Assembly: GCF_021155775.2 (NCBI RefSeq)
Contig: NC_060237.1
Coordinates: 16,018,970 to 16,082,969 of the forward strand
DNA: 64,000 nucleotides
Direction: 5' to 3'
Source of the DNA: Neodiprion pinetum
Lineage: Eukaryota; Arthropoda; Insecta; Hymenoptera; Diprionidae
The notes under the pieces were generated by a model. That model ran no database searches. It was given only the letters and a program-made list of their open reading frames with translations, and had not been told where the DNA came from. Position numbers and translations under genes: made by a program. Positions 38,301-48,720 of the stretch are shown one piece after another (positions within the stretch are counted from its first letter, which is position 1; each line of letters starts with the position of its first letter).

Positions 38301-39061
38301 TTGACGACAGCCTTCTTATCTTGAATATCTTTCGGTAGTGGTGTGTATGTGAAGACACCGCCTCGTAGTGGCACGTACTTGTTGAAATTCACAGTCAAAT
38401 TGATTATTTCGGTCAGCGACCAGCCCGAATCCTTTTCCTGGAAATCTTCCACCTTTTTCAACAAACGCTCCGTCGCGTTTTCGATGAACCATTCGTTGAT
38501 ATCCGTTGTCTGGAGGATGATTTCATTTCTTGTATTAAAAAATTTGATCTCTTCCACCGTGCGATCAACTTTTCTGAGTTCAAATTTACAAGCCAGGATA
38601 ACGTTGGCTTTCAAGCTCCTGTCTTTCTTCAGAGCGTTTTTCAGTCTCGTCACAGCTAGTACCTTTGCGTCTTCTAGAAATCTCTCCACATCTTTATGCT
38701 TCAAATTGACGATGGATCCAGTTCGAACTCTACTCTCGAAAGCTGATTCCAAATCTTCCCACCGTACTCGATCGCTTCTTCGTCGGCTTCGTAATCCGTC
38801 ACCCACTTTCTGCAATTGTTGAAATTTGACTGTCAACGATTTCAGAATTCCGATTGTAGTCAAAATTCTTGTCTTCTCCCCGATCGTTGAGGCGTTGTTG
38901 CGTAAGATTTTATTCAAAAGCCTGATATTTTGGGTTCCGAGTCGAATCCATTTTGCAATTTCTACCGGCGACGATTTTTCCGATAAAATCTTGAACGCCG
39001 ATTCCATAACATTGATCAATCTCAAACACTTCGCGGATTCCATCTTGAGCTTTTTCCTCAT
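35303..39061 (-). CDS. Protein-primed family B DNA polymerase (Polinton/Maverick type)
   Basis: 1252 residues, starting at the ATG at 39061, about 26 bases after a TATA-positioned initiator; an upstream in-frame TTG is unlikely to be used. N-terminal helical region (1-270), then a region seen in related insect elements (about 290-400, PLPKDIQDKK). A Cys/His cluster (CDRC, about 400) precedes ExoI (ADLEC, about 455), an HNH/endonuclease-VII-like Cys/His insert (CHICEKPF..HCHF..HRGCN, about 545-585), ExoII (NLSGYDSHF, about 600) and ExoIII (YLQTDVFLLAD, about 740). Polymerase motifs are A (FDVNNLYG, about 842), B (NNAVFGKTMEN, about 990) and C (YTDTDSL, about 1087). No stop or frameshift. Acts in protein-primed replication of the element. 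The first 670 codons lie within the right terminal repeat. Confidence 0.92.
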   Translation of the reverse strand: MRKKLKMESAKCLRLINVMESAFKILSEKSSPVEIAKWIRLGTQNIRLLNKILRNNASTIGEKTRILTTIGILKSLTVKFQQLQKVGDGLRSRRRSDRVRWEDLESAFESRVRTGSIVNLKHKDVERFLEDAKVLAVTRLKNALKKDRSLKANVILACKFELRKVDRTVEEIKFFNTRNEIILQTTDINEWFIENATERLLKKVEDFQEKDSGWSLTEIINLTVNFNKYVPLRGGVFTYTPLPKDIQDKKAVVNICNSDSYCFLWSVTAALFPADNNPSKITSYPHFSSVLQYDGLHFPMSLDKNTISKFEKLNGLSINVYGIDQGDRKKSEIVPIHLSQNESDKPMIHLLAIETEIPDDDDDMENYEKNRIFHFAWIRNLSRLTSSQISKRNGRTWLCDRCLTYFHSEECLTKHNVDCMNLNKTKVILPTDEEKILKFKNFKHKETVPFCIYADLECLLEPTLKKMGTRTIYQKHLPYSIAYYLHCAFDDSLSRFKINRGETCVQWFVNELAELAHSLEGHYKTVVPMEPLNFNQINEFHSTTVCHICEKPFTLTDVKHRDHCHFTGKYRGAAHRGCNLNYQNSHIIPVIFHNLSGYDSHFLIKALATSFEGRTELLPVNKEKYISFTKYVEGTDTKFRFVDSYRFMPSGLEKLATYLGDDQKSITRKFYHSLDKFQLLTRKGVFPYEYIDSWEKLEDTRLPSKQQFYSKLNDRDISDDDYAHACQVWQTFNIQTLGEYSDLYLQTDVFLLADVFQNFRQSCWTTYKLDPLHYYTAPGLSFDAMLKCTGIELELLTDIDMVTFIEKGIRGGVSKCSNRYAKANNRYMGEEFDPAVEESYLMYFDVNNLYGAAMSFALPYSSFEWLSDFGQCDVLTISDDAEIGYILEVDLEYPEELHEIHEDLPLCPEHYIPPISNSKQPKLTPTLFSKKNYVVHYRVLKQCSQLGLKLLNIHRVLKFRQTRWLKKYIDLNTDLRKKSDNEFEKKFYKLMNNAVFGKTMENVRKYRDLRLITKWDGRYGARATIAKPNFHSCTVFDKDIIIVEMSKMKVKLNKPLYAGFSIMDLAKTYIYDFHYNYIKQKFGNRAKLMYTDTDSLIYNFTVPDIYEHIKEDLHKFDTSDYPLDNVYGIPRANKKVLGLMKDENNGKIMLEFVGLRAKLYAFRVLGDEKDTKRAKGVRGSALRKITFHDYLDCALKRENLSSNQHLILSRKHEVYTVEQQKVALSWNDDKRIVFQNTTDTLPWGYKPKLCNL

Positions 39062-39854
39062 GTATACTTGACAGCTTGTGACGTAATGATCGTTTGCTGT
39101 GATGAGCGTCCTTTTTATAGGGCAGCTGTACGGATGCGCGCGCACCTTTTGGCATTCCAAGAGCGATTGTAACCCAACACCGCAGATCCATGGCTTTGTA
39201 CCACGACTATCGGTCGACCTTGGATATCAAACCGACATCCAAGTAAGTGAAAAACAATTCTCGGAACCATTAATTTTGGAATGTCACGTGGTTGATAAGG
39301 TGGTTAGACAAAACAATGCGTTCGACAAGTTTCGACTTGACGGCGAGCGGCATGCGGTCAAAGGATTTCGGTGCGACGTTGAGACAAACAATTCTCGGAA
39401 CTATTGATTTTGGAATGTCACGTGGTTGATGAGGTGGGAAAGGAATGTGGGGTGGTTGATATTACACATCAGCAGTCCTACCGTGGGAAAGGAATTCGGA
39501 GTGGTTCATGTTACATATCAGCAGTTCTATCGTGGGAAAAGAATGCGGGACGGTAAAAAAGTTCTCGCCTCCGCTTCGCCCTCTACCGTTGGCAGGCGAG
39601 CACTACAGACCTTCGGTCGGTAAGATTGTCGGTAAAACAGCACGATTTTGACCCTTGATCGATACAACTGTCGGTAAGGTTGCACGGTTTTGACCTTCGG
39701 TACGGCAGACTGTGACGTCATCGCGGAAAAGGGTTTGCGTCTGGGCTGCGCGGAGCGGAAAAGGGTTTGAGTCTGGGGAGAATGTATAGGCGGACTGGTC
39801 GGCTCGGTCGGTAAAGAAGGTGTTTGTATCCAGAACTCTCATAGCCATACTACT
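37051..39854 (-). repeat. Right terminal inverted repeat of Polinton
   Basis: Mirror of 30609-33412, ending ATACTACT before the target duplication. It contains the polymerase promoter (TATAAAA on the minus strand at 39119-39113, initiator A at 39087) and the N-terminal half of the intact polymerase gene. Confidence 0.95.
39087..39119 (-). promoter_or_regulatory. TATA box and initiator of intact polymerase gene
   Basis: TATAAAA (39119-39113) and a TCATT initiator with A at 39087, 32 bases apart. This fixes the likely start codon at 39061 and excludes the in-frame codons upstream. Confidence 0.7.
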
Positions 39855-39860
39855 AAAATT
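39855..39860. repeat. 6-bp target site duplication, right
   Basis: AAAATT directly after the ACTACT terminus, identical to 30603-30608. Confidence 0.8.
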
Positions 39861-39932
39861 ATTACATTTACAAGAGATCACGGAATATATAAATGGCATA
39901 ACATTTTAGTGAAAGTCAAGATTTCTATTCAC

Positions 39933-42900
39933 TGTGACGTGGACTTTTCCCGCTCCTCGGTCACTCGGAAAAAATGACCGAGAACTTACCGCGTGCACAA
40001 TAATTGGGCGTCCACGATGTCCCCTGAACCTGCAATAATACCGCGAAATTTGTTGGGCGCCTGGCGTGGTCAACACGCCTCAAAATCGGTAATACGATAT
40101 ACCGCGACCAGATGCTCGGTAGCTCAGTACCGCGGTGAGGGGAGGGGTAATTTTTGGGTAGAGAGAGATACGCTACACGTACGCCGACAAGTTATTTCAC
40201 AAAGTAGCAAGGAAATTAAACAATATATTTCAAAATAGCGATAATACAAAAAAAAATTAAAAATGATGACAATACTGCGGAAGCTTGTTCTCGCGATCCC
40301 AAACGCAAGCGCTTAGCTTAAAAAAAAAAAGAACGAGCAAACAAAATAATCAATCAAGAAAAAAAAGGAATAAAAATATGAAGGGATCCCGAAGACCTCT
40401 ACGGCCTACGTGCGCTAGTCACTATACTACTCGTGCCCCCTAATTTACACACAAAAAGAAACCAAAAGCAAAATCGGACGCGACGCGCTGCTCGCGATCG
40501 TCCTCTACAGAACGGCGCTAATCGTCAACTTAATACTAACTGATTATGCAAAAAGATTAAAAAAAACTAAACTGAAACGAGGCTCGTCGCGGCACCCGCG
40601 ACCCTCCGCTAGAAACGAATATTTTTATTAGCGCGCACCCGAGCTTCACTTTCTCCGCGACGGCGGGACGCGGTCGCGAATTCGAATGCTCCCCGTGAGA
40701 CTGCTCGCGACCTACACGAGAACGGAGGGTGTATCGGATGAAGTAAAATGACCCCGTGTAACGGATTTCAGTTACACTCAAACTCGAGGCAATAATGTCT
40801 CGGCTCCACCCGTGACTCGACTCGATCTCCTGGATCCCCCGAAATTGACGCTACTCCCTTACGCGCAACTCAGGCTACGGTCACCAAGCAAATGTATCGG
40901 CTAAAGAATCTCGAGTACAGTCGCTAACGCCAATCCTCACTGGCTATCCGTCCTCGGCAAGCCTTTACTAATGATCTCTCGAGATTCTCTCGCAAGAAGG
41001 TTAACAGCGCTTACCGCTCCACATCCACGAGACAAACGGGCCCACCCCCTCGTGGTCTCTTGCTGCCATTTTCCGCAAATTTGTCACAATAAAAAAAACA
41101 ACGCACAATCGATTTGTTCACCCGTCCTCTGTAAACGCCAGAACTAGAGTGATCTCGAATAGTCGCAACGCCGATCTCGTCACGCTAATCCTTCGTGACG
41201 TCATCACCCTAAGGATGCGCAACAATCGATCGGTCATCGATTCTGGGGATTGCGCAACTTGCCGCGCACCTGTCGTCGCTACTCGGCGCAGAACTGAAGG
41301 CTAGTTCGCGATGTCGTCTCCCGCGCAGCTCTACGGAGTCCTGGGGTTGAGCGGGGTGGTGCTCCCTCGTCGCTAGCTGGTATCTCGCGGTTGCCTTGGT
41401 TTGGCGCAGGCGGGGTGACCGGGGAGGCTGCGGCGCGCCGGCCGCCAGCGGGAATCGCATCCGCCTTGGATTCCCGCGCTGCACGGATCTGCATTGTCTC
41501 CTCCTCCGCAGCCTCGGTATCCTTCCCGCGAGATCTCCGCGGTTTCGCCTTGCCTCGAAAGATGTTCAGCGTCGGAGTTGGTCGCTGGAGGGTAGCTGGT
41601 GAACTCAAAAAAAAAATAAAAAAAAAACAAAAGCCTGTAACACTTGGTCGCAATGCGCTATTTCGTCCCTGTCGAAGCTCGGGTGCGTGACTCCAGTTCT
41701 GGCGCTCTCTAGGATTATTTCGCGACTCGATTTTCTAAACCCTGATTACGGGATCTCGCCTAGGGTTCAGGGAGTCTCTTGCAACGGGCAGGCCTAACCG
41801 AACTGCCACGTTACAATGTATATATATTGTAACGTGGCATTTTTGATGCCCGTTACAAGGGGCTCCTTGAACCCTGGGCAGAATCAAAAATTTAGAAATT
41901 TCCGAAATTGAGTCGCGAAGTTTTTGGAAAAGAGCGCCAGGACTAGAGTCACGCATCCGAAACTACGAGAGGGGACACTTGAGCGACCAGCGTAAGATAT
42001 TTCAGTTTTTTTTTGTTTTTTTATTTTTCGAGCTACAACGGCATCAGGCAAGAAGTCGACACCGAATTCGAGGAAAGTGGGAAATGGCGGACTAGCAACA
42101 ATTGCGAAGGAAGGATGTCGAGGCTGCGGAGGGGGAGCCGACGCAGATCCCCGCATCGCGGGAATCCAAGGTGGACGCGATTCCCGCTGGCGGCCGGCGC
42201 GCCGCAGCCTCTTCCCCTTCACCCCGCCAACAATTGACCAGCGAACTTGCGACGGACCGACTAGCGACGAGGGAGCACCACGCTCACCGCCAAGACATCA
42301 TGGAGCTGCGCGGAGGACGAGATTGCGAGCTAGCTTTAAGTTCTGCGCAGCGATGCTATCGAAGGTGCGCGTCGAGTTGCGCGATCGACGAAATCGATGA
42401 CGGATCGATTATTGCGTATTCTTGGGGGTATGACGTCACGTGTGGGATGGCGTATCGAGATCCGTGTTGCGGCAGGTGGTAGGTTTTTGAAACCACTCTA
42501 GTTCTGGCGGTCGTGATTAGTAGTCACGTTTTGGGGGAGTTTCGCGAAGCAATGGAGTCGCCCAAAAATCGCGAAGGGAATGGAAAGGGGGTTGCAAGGA
42601 TGTAGAAGGTAAGCGCTGCTTCTATCCCCGCGATTGAATTTCGAGCATAATTGTGAAAAGGCTTGCCGAGTAACGGATAGCCGTTTTGGATTTGCGTTGT
42701 AGAAAAGTACTCGAAATTCTTTTGCCGATTCTCTTGCTTGATGACCGTAGCCTGAGTACGCGGGTTAGAGTAAAGTAAATTTTGAGTTTCTGAACAAGTT
42801 GAGTAGAGTCACGGGTTTTAGTTGAATCTTTCTCGTTAGTGAAACCAAGTATAGCCGAATTTCGCCGTACCGGGTCGAGCCGCGTTATCGTTTTCTTTTT

Positions 42901-43715
42901 GTGTCACCTCTCGAGTAGGTCGGGAAGCACCGAATTGGAGTGCTCGAATTAGCGGGTAACGTTTTGGAGGATTTTGAAAAGAATTAAGTTCGGATGCGTT
43001 GCGATTGTGTATAGTTTAGGTTACGTTTAGTTGCGCCTGCATTGAGTTCCGTACCCGTTATTTAAGATAATGTAGTTTGAGTTGCGTTACGTTGAGCTTG
43101 TGTTTAGTTGGAGTTAAATGTAGTGGTGTTTGCGCTTAGTTAAGTTTACGTTTAGTTAAGATAGTGTTTAGTCGAGGTTAGGCGATGTATAGTCGAAATT
43201 GCCGTTGCGTTGCGCAGCAGTTGAGACGAGAAGTTTGAGCATGGTGTTTTAAGTTGCGAGACCTGACGGCGCACCGTCGAATGGCGAATTTTAGTGACGT
43301 TTTAGTTAGGGAGCCGCGAGCTCATTAGAGTAAGAAATAGAGTGGGTTATGTGTAATTTTCTGTTTAGTTTTAGACTCGCGATGAGCGATTTTTGGATTA
43401 TATTTTTTTTTTGTTTTGTATCACCGCTATTGGGAAATATAAGATTTTATTTTACTTTTGTTAAATAGCGTGTGTATTTCGAGTGTCTCTCTCTCTCTCC
43501 AAAAATTACCCCTCCCCTCTCCGCGGTACTGAGCTATCGAGTATATGGTCGCGGTATTTCGCATTACCGATTTCGAGGCGTGTTAATCACGCCCAACAAA
43601 TCTCGCGGTATTGTTTTAGGTCCAGGGTACATCGTGGACGCCGACTTATTGTGTACGAGGTAAGTTCTCGGTCATTTTCTCCGAGTGACCGAGGTGCAGA
43701 AAAATCCACGTCACA
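39933..43715. mobile_element. Foldback unit A (full length)
   Basis: A 3.78-kb palindromic unit: arms 39933-41821 and 41822-43715, with the ends TGTGACGTGG and CCACGTCACA. The centre is a perfect hairpin, GCCACGTTACAAT..ATTGTAACGTGGC (41805-41838). Each arm has a terminal domain of about 240 bases with CTCGGTCACTCGG, an AT-rich part with poly-A/T, and a GC-rich inner part with an arm-conserved frame (RESKADAIPAGGRRAAAS). The arms have drifted apart in the GC-rich part. No clear target duplication. Class unknown; it resembles foldback elements. Confidence 0.75.
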
Positions 43716-46180
43716 AATTGTCACAATGTACCGGACGAAGTGAAATGACCCCGTGTAACGGACTTCGGTCACACTCAAACTCGAGACAATAACGTCTCGG
43801 CTCAACCCGTGGCTCGACTCGATTTTCTGGATCCCCCGAAATTAACGCTACTCCCTTACGCGCAACTCAGGCTACGGTCACCAAGCAAAAGAATCGACAA
43901 ACGAATTTCGAGTACTTTTCGACACGCAAACTCCAAAATGGCGATCCTTTATCTGATCAGCCTTTACTCAATTACTCTCGAAATTCGATCGCGAGAATAT
44001 CAGCAGCGCTTACCGCTCCACATCCAGTGGACGAAGGCACCCACACCCTCGTGACGGGTCCCTGACATCCCTCGCAAAACCGTCGCAATGAACACCGAAA
44101 ACAAAAAAAAGCACTGATGCGCACGCTATTACCCACTCGCTAGGAACGCCAAAACTCGAGTGATCTCGGATGGTCGCAACGCCGATCTCGTCGCGCTAAT
44201 TTTTCGTGACGTCATCACCCTAAGAATGCGCAACAATCGATCGGTCATCGATTTAGGGGATTGCGCAACTTGCCGCGCACCTGTCGTCTCTACGCGGCGC
44301 AGAACTTAAGGCTAGATCGCCATGTCGTCTCCCGCGCAGCTCTACGTAGTCCTGGGGTTGGGCGGGGTGGTGCTCCCTCGTCGCTAGCTGGTATCTCGCG
44401 GTTGCCTTGGTTGGGCGTAGGCGGGGTGAGCGGGGAGGCTGCGGCGCGCCGGCCGCCAGCGGGAATCGCGCCCGCCTTGGATTCCCGCGCTGCAGTGATC
44501 TGCGTTGCCTCCCCCTCCGCAGCCTCGGTGTCCTTCCCGCGGGATCTCCGTGGTTTCGCCTTGCCTCGAAAGATGTTCGGCGTCGGAGTTGGTCGTTGGA
44601 GGGTAGCCGGTACACTCAAAAAAAAATAAAAAAAAAACAAAAGCCTGAAATATCTTGGTCGCAATACGCTATTTCGTCCCTGTCGAAGCTCGGGTGCGTG
44701 ACTCCAGTTCTGGCGCTCTCCAGGGTTATTTCGCGACTCGATTTTCTAAACCCTGATTCCGGGATCTCGCCCAGGGTTCAGGGAGTCTCTTGTAACGGGC
44801 AGGCCTAACCGAACTGCCGCGTTACAACTCCCACGTTGAGGGGGGGGGAGTTGTAACCCGACATTTTTGATGCCCGTTACAAGGGGCTCCTTGAACCCTG
44901 GGCGGAACCAAAAATTTAGGAATTTCCGAAATTAAGTCGCAAAGTTTTTGGAAAAGAGCGCCAGGACTAGAGTCACGCATCCGAAACTACGAGAGGGGAC
45001 ACTTTAGCGACCAGCGTAAGATATTTCAGTTTTTTTTGTTTTTTTATTTTCGAGCTACAACGGCATCAGGCAAGAAGTCGACACCGAATTCGAGGAAAGT
45101 GCGAAGTGGCGGACTAGCGACAATTGCGAAGGAAGAATGTCGAGGCTGCGGAGGGGGAGCCGACGCAGATCCCCGCATCGCGGGAATCCAAGGTGGACGC
45201 GATTCCCGCTGGCGGCCGGCGCGCCGCAGCCTCTTCCCCTTCACCCCGCCAACAATTGACCAGCGAACTTGCGACGGACCGACTAGCGACGAGGGAGCAC
45301 CACGCTCATCGCCAAGACATCATGGAGCTGCGCGGAGGACGAGATTGCGACCTAGCTTTAAGTTCTGCGCAGCGATGCTATCGAAGGTGCGCGTCGAGTT
45401 GCGCGATCGACGAAATCGATGACCGATCGATTGTTGCGCATTCTCAGGGTGATGACGTCACGAAAAATCAGCGCGACGAGATCGGCGTTGCGACTATCCG
45501 AGATCACTCGAGTTTTGGCGTTCCTAGCGAGTGGGTAATAGCGTGCGCATCAGTGCTTTTTTTTGTTTTCGGTGTTCATTGCGACGGTTTTGCGAGGGAT
45601 GTCAGGGACCCGTCACGAGGGTGTGGGTGCCTTCGTCCACTGGATGTGGAGCGGTAAGCGCTGCTGATATTCTCGCGATCGAATTTCGAGAGTAATTGAG
45701 TAAAGGCTGATCAGATAAAGGATCGCCATTTTGGAGTTTGCGTGTCGAAAAGTACTCGAAATTCGTTTGTCGATTCTTTTGCTTGGTGACCGTAGCCTGA
45801 GTTGCGCGTAAGGGAGTAGCGTTAATTTCGGGGGATCCAGAAAATCGAGTCGAGCCACGGGTTGAGCCGAGACGTTATTGTCTCGAGTTTGAGTGTGACC
45901 GAAGTCCGTTACACGGGGTCATTTCACTTCGTCCGGTACATTGTGACAATTTGTGACGTGGATTTTTCTGCACCTCGGTCACTCGGAGAAAATGACCGAG
46001 AACTTACCTCGTACACAATAAATCGGCGTCCACGATGTACCCTGGACCTAAAACAATACCGCGAGATTTGTTGGGCGTGATTAACACGCCTCGAAATCGG
46101 TAATGCGAAATACCGCGACCATATACTCGATAGCTCAGTACCGCGGAGAGGGAAGGGGTAAATTTTGGGTAGAGAGAGAT
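43487..46180. mobile_element. Foldback unit B (internally shortened, overlaps A)
   Basis: A palindrome with coordinate sum 89667, centred at 44833, where TTGTAACCCGACA faces CGCGTTACAAC around a G-run. It shares its left terminal domain (43487-43715) with the right end of unit A. Its right terminal domain (45952-46180) is also the left end of unit C. Compared with A it lacks about 540 bases of the AT-rich part in each arm. Frames near 44253-44664 (minus) and 45124-45657 (plus) are arm sequences, not separate genes. Confidence 0.75.
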
Positions 46181-47880
46181 GTAACACAAGTAAGCCAATG
46201 CGTGGTTTGGCCCAATCACTATAAAATTCCAATAATATATTTCTCGTCAGCGATGTTACAAGAAAAAAAAATTAAAAATAAAAATAATCCTACGACTGCG
46301 CAAGTCGTCCTTCGCGATTCCAAATACACAGGTTCAAATTTAATCCAAAAGAAATAAGAAAGGGAGAAACAGACCAAATAATGAGAACAAAAAAAAAATG
46401 AATAAATCTAGGAGACCTCTACGGCCTACGTGCGCTAGTCACCGTCTTAATAATACCCTAACTCGCAAAAACCAAAAACAAAATCGGACTCGATGCGCTG
46501 CCCGCGATCGTCCTCGACTACGACGCTACTCGTCACTTAATTATACACCGCTAAACAAAAACGTGATCTAGATCATACTCGACGCGCTAATCGCAATCGT
46601 AATTGAATCTAGCTAATATCTTATTTCTACGGGCGCTAGTCGCCACCTTACTGATGCACAAACATCCGTAAACTAAATCAAAAAGACGTGACTCGACGCG
46701 CTAATCGCGACCAAATTAATCACTCTAGGAAGCTTTTCTAATCGCGCGAGTGTATGGCGTATTCTGACGCATCCGAGCTCCAGTCGTAGTCCCTATTTCC
46801 CCAAAGTTCACCACCCTTTTTACGTACGCAGACTCGACGAGACTCCGTGCAGCGGAATTTGGCCGCACTTAATTTCACTCCGAAATTGTTCCCCACTCGA
46901 AACCGTGACTCGACGCGAGACTGTACAGGGATCCCCTTGACTCTACGCGTTATCGCGAAAACTCAGGCTACGGTCATCCTCAAGGAGGTCGGCAAACAGA
47001 TTTCGAGCGCTACTCTAACTCTAAGATTACATGGGCCGACCGTTTATCAGTGTGCCAATTCAACTTGCGCTCGAAATATGCCTGCAAAGAATTATAAGCG
47101 CTTACCGCTCCGCAGCCACCCGAGGAACTCTCCTACTCCAGTTTCTGCCATGTCACACACAAGTCTCTATCTCTTTTTTTTTTTGAATTTTTGCGCTACT
47201 CAACAGTCACGAACTGTCGCCAGGACTCAAGTGACGAGTCCTGCAAATCGGAGCCGCAATTCGAACATGCCTCGAACATAGGCGCCATCCATAGTCAAAA
47301 TTTTCCCGATCGCATTGGGGGTCTCGTTACGCAATTCTTACAATCTAGCGTATCGCTATCGTTGAATTCCGTGGTCGCGGGGTGTTGATTGGCTGGCCAG
47401 TCTCGGGTACCCCGTAGCTTGGCAGTGGCGTGGTGATGACTTCGCGAGGGTACCTGTCGTCAGTTGGGTGACGGAGGGGGGGGCTACGGCTTGCGCCGGC
47501 CATCAACGGGAATCTCGTCCGCCTTGGATTCCCTCGCGGCAGAGCTCTCCGTTGACGCTCTCTCCGTAGCCTCGTGCGAGGCCCTCCTTTCGTCGCGATC
47601 CGCCGCGATTGCCATCCAGTAACGTCGTTCGGATTAGCTGCCGATCCCCTGTCTGAAGCCGCATTTACTCGCCACCCAAAAACAATAAACAAAAATCCTG
47701 AAAAGTCTTATTCGCTAAACCAGCGATGGTCCCCTCTTAGAGGCTCGGATGCGTGACTGTTGTCCTGGCGCTCTTTTTTGAAATGAGCCGCGGTCTGCTC
47801 CGCGTGCTCCCTAAGTCTGTGGTCCGTCTAGAGTTCGGGGAGCCGTGTGGAACGCGCAGTAAGAATGCCACGTTACAATT
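45952..47880. mobile_element. Foldback unit C (left half only)
   Basis: A diverged direct copy of 39933-41821: the terminal domain, a poly-A stretch, CTACGGCCTACGTGCGCTAGTCAC (here at 46417, in A at 40397), the GC-rich inner part and finally GCCACGTTACAAT at the point corresponding to the centre of A. The mirror half is missing; a short (TA/CA)-rich hairpin (47878-47915) and the THAP gene follow. Confidence 0.65.
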
Positions 47881-47954
47881 TATACATATACATATATGTA
47901 TGTGTATATAATGGATTGCGATGGAAAATTACAGTAACAATTATTGAGGTAACA

Positions 47955-48720
47955 ATGAGTACCTGCGTTTTTTGCAAAACAAAGCAATCAAAATATTGTG
48001 GGCGATCGTTTCACAAGTGTGTATACAACGCTGAAGCTTTCTGCAAATGATAACTTGCAGAGGTCATGTCAGCATACGAAGTATTCACTAATTATATTTA
48101 ACAAGTATTATAGCGTACAAATCGTGTGAGTGAAAAATCACAATATTTGAATTATGAATCGATCTTATTATAATTGAGATTGAAAACTCGGGTATTATTG
48201 ACTCAGGGATTAAATTATATTTCGATATGTAGATTTCCCGTGAAAGATGTGTTGCGCCTTCAGCAGTGGTCAAAAGAAATGAAGAGGAAGGACTGGAAGC
48301 CAAACCGAAATAGCACAGTGTGTTCAGCTCATTTTACAAATGACGGCTTTGATAGGACAGGATTCCTAATTACATTGAAAAAGAACAGTGTACCAACTAT
48401 ATTTGACAACCCAAAATCAGAGTGTTCATCTTGTCACCGATTAACGTAATATAGACGTGGCTATACATTCTTTAAGTAAGTACCGTTACTCAATGCAACA
48501 TAACGTGTGAATTAATAAATTTAAACTTTGCTTGTTATGTAGGTTCCCATTGGATGAACCTGATATTATGGAGCAGTGGATTGCAAATATAAACATTGGA
48601 CCGTGGTCTCCTTCAAGTGATAGCTCTCTGTGTTCCGACCACTTTGAACCCTCTTGCTTTCAGAAGAAAAGTAAAAATTATATAACTACGCAAAGGCAGT
48701 ATCCCAACGTTATTTGGTAA
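47955..48720 (+). pseudogene. Gene with two THAP zinc-finger domains, one nonsense codon
   Basis: Three exons: 47955-48016 (MSTCVFCKTKQ), 48233-48475 and 48543-48720, joined in phase through GTGTGT/TAG and GTAAGT/TAG. Domain 1 has CVFC..SFHKFP..DWKPNRNSTVCSAHF and SVPTIF. Domain 2 starts CSSC near 48430 and continues after the second intron with FPLDEPDIMEQW..SLCSDHF. Both have the C2CH zinc ligands of THAP DNA-binding domains. An in-frame TAA at 48447-48449 interrupts domain 2, so only domain 1 would be made. THAP domains occur in P-element transposases and many host regulators; no transposase region follows. It may be a transposon remnant. Confidence 0.6.

Larger units (their letters stand above)
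30609..39854. mobile_element. Short Polinton/Maverick-type element with 2.8-kb terminal repeats
   Basis: A 9246-bp element flanked by a perfect 6-bp duplication, beginning AGTAGTATGGC and ending with its complement (AG..CT, the Polinton pattern). The inverted ends extend 2804 bases, far longer than usual, and include the promoter and the first 670 codons of the polymerase gene. The single-copy middle (33413-37050) holds the rest of the polymerase, two small minus-strand frames and a separate plus-strand promoter. Typical Polintons are 15-20 kb and encode integrase, protease, packaging ATPase and capsid proteins, none of which is visible, so this copy is non-autonomous. Near-identity of the two ends implies a recent origin or gene conversion. 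Confidence 0.85.

Noticed and set aside
39061..39160. Upstream start of the polymerase at the in-frame TTG (39160)
   Set aside because: TTG is not a usual eukaryotic start, and this stretch contains the TATA box and initiator, so it is promoter, not coding.
41209..41690. Arg/Ala/Pro-rich overlapping frames as independent genes
   Set aside because: They are present on both strands in the palindromic arms and lack starts, splice signals or known domains.
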